From CAG-390 sp964384555 (lineage in GTDB: Bacteria > Bacillota > Clostridia > Oscillospirales > CAG-272), in contig CAYLLA010000001.1 of the NCBI GenBank assembly GCA_964384555.1, positions 62,001 to 126,000 on the forward strand: a DNA stretch of 64,000 nt, read 5' to 3'. The position numbers were made by a program, and so were the translations under genes. Below, piece after piece: positions 60,212 through 64,000 of this stretch. Position 1 is the first letter of the stretch, and each line of letters begins with the position of its first letter. A model generated the notes under the pieces. That model saw nothing but the letters and a program-made list of their open reading frames with translations, had not been told where the DNA came from and did no database searches.

Positions 60212-60240
60212 TTGAAAAAAAGTTGATTTGGTGATAGAAT
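60212..60240 (+). promoter_or_regulatory. Promoter of pgi
   Basis: TTGAAA (60212-60217), a 17-bp spacer, TAGAAT (60235-60240) preceded by TGA, about 60 bases before the ATG. Confidence 0.75.
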
Positions 60241-60301
60241 ATACATTGAAATTTTTTGATTATCTTGTTTTGAGATAAAACAGGAAAGGTGTGCAAAAAT
60301 C

Positions 60302-61639
60302 ATGACTCTTAATCTCAGCGAAAAATTTGTATCTTCTTTTGTATCCCGCGATGAGCTTGAGGCTATACGCCCCGAGGTCGCGGCGGCCGACAGCGCATTG
60401 CGCAGCGGCACAGGCGCCGGCTCCGAGATGCTTGGATGGCTCGACCTGCCCGAGGCTTACGACCGCGATGAGTATGCAAGGATAAAGTCCGCCGCAGAGC
60501 GCATCAAAAAGCTTTGCGATATCTTTATCGTCATCGGTATCGGCGGTTCCTACCTCGGCTCACGTGCTGTTATAGAATTTTTAAGATCCCCCCGCCACAA
60601 TCGTCTTGTAAAGGATGCGCCGGAGGTCTTCTTCTCCGGTTGCAATATCAGCTCCTCCGATCTTTCCGAGCTTTTGGAGCTTTGCGAGGGCAGAGACGTT
60701 TGCATAAACGTCATCTCCAAATCCGGTACCACCACCGAGCCGGCAGTTGCTTTCCGCGTTTTCCGTTCTCTGCTTGAGAAAAAATACGGCAAAGCAGGTG
60801 CGGCAGAGCGTATATTCGTCACCACCGACCGCGAGCGCGGTACTCTTAAGGCATTTGCAGATCGCGAGGGCTATGAGACCTTTGTCGTTCCGGACGATGT
60901 CGGCGGCAGATATTCTGTCCTCTCCGCCGTCGGTCTTCTTCCCATTGCCGTGTCCGGCGTTGATATTGATGAGCTTATGGGCGGTGCGGCGGATGCTATG
61001 CGCGAGCTGACCTCCTCCGATATCGACAAAAACCCCGCATATAAATACGCGGCGATCAGAAATATTCTCTATCGTCAGGGCAAAAAGCTTGAGATACTTG
61101 TGGGATACGAGCCTTATATGCTCATGTTCAACGAGTGGTGGAAGCAGCTCTTCGGCGAGAGCGAGGGTAAGGACGGTCGCGGACTTTACCCCGCATCCGT
61201 GGTTTTCTCCACAGATCTTCACTCGCTCGGCCAGTTCATTCAGGATGGCGAGCGCACCATGTTTGAGACTGTTATCGCGCTTGAGGATCAGGGCGAGGCG
61301 GTCATCATCCCCGAGGACAGCGAAAATGTTGACGGTCTCGGCTTCCTTGCCGGCAAGCCCCTCACATATGTAAACGAGACGGCAATGAAGGGCACACTGC
61401 TGGCGCATGTTGACGGCGGCGTTCCCAATATCCTCCTGACCCTCCGCGATCGTTCCGCACGCTCACTAGGCTATATGATCTACTTCTTTGAGCTTGCCTG
61501 CGCACTTTCGGGTTATCTGCTTGGTGTCAATCCCTTTAACCAGCCCGGTGTTGAGGCGTACAAAAAGAACATGTTCGCCCTGCTCGGCAAGCCCGGTTAC
61601 GAGGAGATGGCGGCTGAACTTGCGGGCCGTCTTGACTGA
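60302..61639 (+). CDS. pgi: Glucose-6-phosphate isomerase
   Basis: Interconverts glucose 6-phosphate and fructose 6-phosphate in glycolysis. The short (445-residue) Firmicutes-type enzyme shows VIGIGGSYLGSRAVIEFL, VISKSGTTTEPAVAFRVF (phosphate loop), the catalytic Glu region DVGGRYSVLSAVGLLP, and the C-terminal VNPFNQPGVEAYKKNMF with the catalytic Lys. It has a GGAAAGGTG site and its own promoter. Confidence 0.97.
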   Translation: MTLNLSEKFVSSFVSRDELEAIRPEVAAADSALRSGTGAGSEMLGWLDLPEAYDRDEYARIKSAAERIKKLCDIFIVIGIGGSYLGSRAVIEFLRSPRHNRLVKDAPEVFFSGCNISSSDLSELLELCEGRDVCINVISKSGTTTEPAVAFRVFRSLLEKKYGKAGAAERIFVTTDRERGTLKAFADREGYETFVVPDDVGGRYSVLSAVGLLPIAVSGVDIDELMGGAADAMRELTSSDIDKNPAYKYAAIRNILYRQGKKLEILVGYEPYMLMFNEWWKQLFGESEGKDGRGLYPASVVFSTDLHSLGQFIQDGERTMFETVIALEDQGEAVIIPEDSENVDGLGFLAGKPLTYVNETAMKGTLLAHVDGGVPNILLTLRDRSARSLGYMIYFFELACALSGYLLGVNPFNQPGVEAYKKNMFALLGKPGYEEMAAELAGRLD

Positions 61640-61685
61640 TAAACGATTATAACTAATAACGTATAATAAAAAGCATAAAAAGTAC

Positions 61686-61714
61686 TTGATTTTTCGGGAT
61701 TTATAGTGTATAAT
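61686..61714 (+). promoter_or_regulatory. Promoter of the small P-loop protein gene
   Basis: TTGATT (61686-61691), a 17-bp spacer, TATAAT (61709-61714). The leader to the start codon is about 150 bases and strongly structured. Confidence 0.82.
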
Positions 61715-61720
61715 ATGATC

Positions 61721-61871
61721 AGTGAAGAATATTCCGAAAAAGCGGGGATGCCCCTGCTCGATACTGTATCGGGCATGGCGCACCGGCGTGAAAAAACGGG
61801 ACATGTCCTAATACACTTTTTTCACGTTCTGTCGGTCCTGCCGACGGCCGAGAAAGGTAGGGTAAAACCAT
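61721..61871 (+). promoter_or_regulatory. Structured 150-nt 5' leader of unknown class
   Basis: The leader contains a stem ATGCCC/GGGCAT enclosing CGATA/TATCG (about 61748-61776), a perfect 10-bp stem CGTGAAAAAA (61787-61796) with TTTTTTCACG (61817-61826) whose loop holds the palindrome GGACATGTCC, and a short GTCGG/CCGAC hairpin (61831-61845) just before the AAAGGTAGGG site. I cannot match it to a riboswitch class that I know. Confidence 0.55.
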
Positions 61872-62279
61872 ATGCTTAAATTACTTATTGGAGTCAAGGG
61901 CTCCGGCAAGACCAAAACACTCATCGAGATGGTAAACGAGGCAGTCGTGACAAGCGAGGGCTCTGTTGTTTGCATCGAGAAGGGCATTAAACTGCGTTAT
62001 GACGTCAGCCACAAGTGCCGCCTTATCAACGTTGACGAGTATTTTGTATTTGACGCGGGCGCGCTTTACGGCTTTGTTGCGGGCATTCTTGCCAGCAACC
62101 ATGACGTAACTCACGTTTTTGTGGATTCTGCACTGCGCATATGCAACAACGATCGCGATGCGTTTGAGCGTCTCCTGCACTCGCTGGACGAGCTTGCCGA
62201 CAGCCACAAGGTAAACGTCGTTATGACCTCCTCGCTCCCCGTTGAAGAGGCTGACGATACAGTAAAGAGATATATCTGA
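61872..62279 (+). CDS. Small P-loop NTPase-like protein
   Basis: A 135-residue cytoplasmic protein starting MLKLLIGVKGSGKTKTLIEM, with a good Walker A (GVKGSGKT, residues 7-14) and a Walker B-like VTHVFVDSALRI near residue 80. It is too short to be a full ATPase. Conserved clostridial proteins of this size are sometimes annotated as PilT-like, but nothing else here suggests pili. The function is unknown. It stands alone, between pgi and guaB, with a structured leader. Confidence 0.82.
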   Translation: MLKLLIGVKGSGKTKTLIEMVNEAVVTSEGSVVCIEKGIKLRYDVSHKCRLINVDEYFVFDAGALYGFVAGILASNHDVTHVFVDSALRICNNDRDAFERLLHSLDELADSHKVNVVMTSSLPVEEADDTVKRYI

Positions 62280-62669
62280 TCCACCCGCCGGTGTCGCTCA
62301 CCTGGGCCTGTCTGTCGATCGATAGATAAGCTGCGGTGAGCGGCAACCACGGGCTTCTTATGCGGCGTGATCTGCCCTATGGCGGGTCGTCCGCATAGCT
62401 TTTTATATTCAAGATCTGCCGCCGCAATGCATGCCTTGACCGACCGGTGCATTGGCTTTACAGCGGGTAAGCTTCGAGCGTGATTGTGATTCCTCTCACG
62501 CCCGCTTTTCATAGAATGAGAGAAATAAAAAGAATAAAAGAAGAAGACAAATGATATAAAATCCGCGCGTCCGCGCGGGTATCGATCGTCAACGAGATCT
62601 TGCGATCGGTAAAAAAATAAGATCAAAAAAGAACAGCACAAACACACAAGAAAGGCAAGGATCCCTCAA
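62280..62669 (+). ncRNA. 390-nt structured gap upstream of guaB, candidate RNA element(s)
   Basis: There is no ORF with coding character. The first part folds: CGCTCACC (about 62294-62301) pairs with GGTGAGCG (about 62334-62341), with a near-palindrome TCTGTCGATCGATAGA inside. TATGCGG/CCGCATA with an inner TGCC/GGCG then forms a hairpin ending in TTTTT (about 62358-62405). A later hairpin GCGTGA/TCACGC with flanking GCGG/CCGC (about 62464-62504) is followed by TTTTC. The two terminator-like ends suggest a small RNA or a tandem attenuator before guaB. No known purine riboswitch consensus is visible. Confidence 0.45.
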
Positions 62670-64000
62670 ATGGCATACTTCTATCCCGAACCCTCGCACA
62701 CATTTAGCGAGTACCTGCTTATTCCCGGATATACGACCCCCGAGTGTATTCCCACAAATGTTAATCTTAAAACTCCGCTTGTTAAGTTTCGTCGCGGCGA
62801 GGAGTCTGCTATAAACCTCAATATACCGCTCGTTTCTGCCGTTATGCAGTCTGTCTCTGATGACAGAATGGCCATAGCCTTGGCGCGTGAGGGCGGCATG
62901 TCCTTCATTTACGGCTCTCAAAGCGTTGAGGATGAGGCCGCTATGGTCGCCCGCGTTAAGAGCTACAAGGCGGGCTTTGTGGTCAGCGATTCCAACCTGA
63001 CCCCCGATAATACCCTGGCCGATGTTTTGGCACTGGTCGAGCGCAACGGTCACGGCACTATCGCCATTACAGATAACGGTCAGCACAACGGCCGCCTGCT
63101 TGGTATCGTTACAGGCCGTGATTACAGAGTTTCCCGCATGTCTGTGGATATGAAGGTATCCGAGTTCATGACACCTCGCGAGCGCCTTGTTACCGCCCCT
63201 GCGGATACATCCCTCAAGGTCGCCAATGATATTATTTGGGATAACAAGCTCAACGCTCTGCCCATCGTTGACAGCGAGGACAGGCTCTGCTACTTTGTTT
63301 TCCGCAAGGATTACTCCGAGCATAAAGAAAACCCGCAGGAGCTGCTTGATGCCGATAAGCGCTTTATGGTCGGCGCGGGCATCAATACCCGCGACTATGC
63401 CGAGCGCGTACCCGCACTTGTTGAGGCGGGAGTTGATGTTTTGTGCATCGATGCCTCCGAGGGATATACCTGCTGGCAAAAGCAGACCCTTGATTTTATC
63501 CGTCAAAGATACGGCGACAGCGTAAAGGTAGGCGCGGGCAATGTGGTTGACCGCGACGGCTTCCGCTTCCTTGCCGAGGCGGGTGCTGATTTTGTCAAGG
63601 TCGGCATCGGCGGCGGCTCTATCTGCATTACACGTGAGCAAAAGGGTATCGGCCGCGGGCAGGCTACCGCACTTATCGAGGTTGCGGCTGCACGTGACGA
63701 ATACTTTGAGGAGACGGGTATATATATTCCCATCTGCTCTGACGGCGGCATCGTGCATGACTATCATATGACGTTGGCTCTCGCCATGGGCGCCGATTTT
63801 ATGATGCTTGGTCGCTACTTTGCAAGATTTGACGAAAGCCCCACAAACCGCCTCTTTATAAACGGCCAGTATGTTAAGGAATACTGGGGCGAGGGTTCAA
63901 ACCGCGCCCGCAACTGGCAGCGTTATGATCTTGGCGGCAAGGGCGGCCTCAACTTTGAGGAGGGCGTTGATTCCTACGTCGTTTACGCCGGTCCGCTTCA
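62670..64000 (+). CDS. guaB: IMP dehydrogenase, Tritrichomonas-type (partial, runs off right edge)
   Basis: Oxidises IMP to XMP, the committed step of GTP synthesis. About 443 residues are seen. The N-terminal part of the barrel carries SAVMQSVSDDRMAIALAREGG, two CBS modules follow (about residues 95-225; LGIVTGRDYRV), then DVLCIDASEG, and the catalytic loop GGGSICITREQKGIGRGQ with the active-site Cys. The loop and the GEGSNRARNWQRYDLGG flap match the divergent enzyme of the protist Tritrichomonas foetus rather than the common bacterial GPGSICTTR type. The ATG at 62670 has an AAGGA site. The stop lies outside the window. Confidence 0.93.
   Translation, partial: MAYFYPEPSHTFSEYLLIPGYTTPECIPTNVNLKTPLVKFRRGEESAINLNIPLVSAVMQSVSDDRMAIALAREGGMSFIYGSQSVEDEAAMVARVKSYKAGFVVSDSNLTPDNTLADVLALVERNGHGTIAITDNGQHNGRLLGIVTGRDYRVSRMSVDMKVSEFMTPRERLVTAPADTSLKVANDIIWDNKLNALPIVDSEDRLCYFVFRKDYSEHKENPQELLDADKRFMVGAGINTRDYAERVPALVEAGVDVLCIDASEGYTCWQKQTLDFIRQRYGDSVKVGAGNVVDRDGFRFLAEAGADFVKVGIGGGSICITREQKGIGRGQATALIEVAAARDEYFEETGIYIPICSDGGIVHDYHMTLALAMGADFMMLGRYFARFDESPTNRLFINGQYVKEYWGEGSNRARNWQRYDLGGKGGLNFEEGVDSYVVYAGPL

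Noticed and set aside
61799..61808. GGACATGTCC palindrome as a protein operator
   Set aside because: It sits downstream of the promoter in the loop of a longer RNA stem, so an RNA role is at least as likely. No matching second site was found in the window.

Overview
This 64 kb window reads as a chromosomal segment of a spore-forming member of the Clostridia (Bacillota), probably an uncultured gut lineage. Supporting this are a sigma-G gene (49062), the RNase Y specificity factor RicT, a DnaD/DnaI-type helicase-loading pair, Rex, ArgR, QueH, DUF896, strong GGAGG ribosome-binding sites, and promoters of the TTGANN-17-TATAAT type. Base composition is near balanced, except for a visibly AT-richer stretch at about 26.4-29.1 kb. 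I see no tRNA, rRNA, CRISPR array, insertion sequence, integrase or phage gene.

Layout. From 1 to 8.6 kb everything is on the minus strand: a tRNA methyltransferase (cut by the left edge), a ferredoxin, ricT, holB, rpe, ispF-ispD-rpiB, and DUF896-tsaE-tsaB. From 8.8 to 17.5 kb the plus strand carries galU, a dCMP deaminase, a lipoprotein, rimI-tsaD, rex, a DnaD-like/DnaI-like pair and a nucleoside kinase. Then come queH and two tandem CorC/HlyC-type CBS membrane proteins on the minus strand, dxs (plus), a DUF11 surface-type protein whose ribosome-binding site lies inside a long hairpin, and a secreted glucosaminidase (both minus).

The accessory core is 26.6-33.1 kb. A strong promoter drives a 33-codon leader ORF that ends exactly on an intrinsic terminator. 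It is followed by a Cys/His-rich secreted protein, a tandemly duplicated pair of lipoprotein genes (one copy decayed, one with a lost start), two FtsX/MacB-type permeases and their ATPase. This looks like one coherent, undescribed cell-surface ABC system under attenuation-like control, and it is my main candidate for a new system. A GH2 glycosidase with its own attenuator-like leader follows.

From 35.9 to 46.9 kb lies a housekeeping run: nusB, a TsaD paralog, xseA, xseB, ispA, tlyA, nadK, argR, recN, a small SPATG-tail protein, argS and yebC. A flippase, rplS (with a leader) and sigG follow. A minus-strand unit (Crp-type regulator, substrate-binding lipoprotein, permease, ATPase) occupies 49.9-53.3 kb. 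Then there is a sugar-activation cluster (nucleotidyltransferase, NahK-like kinase, galE, galM), a CPBP protease, a DacF-type carboxypeptidase, pgi, a small P-loop protein with a structured leader, a 390-nt structured gap, and a Tritrichomonas-type IMP dehydrogenase cut by the right edge.

How the parts connect. The isoprenoid genes (ispD, ispF, dxs, ispA) are split over three loci. The t6A genes (tsaB, tsaE, tsaD) are split over two divergent loci, with an extra TsaD-like paralog elsewhere. Several genes carry hairpins that overlap the ribosome-binding site or form terminators inside the 5' leader, so post-initiation control appears common in this genome.
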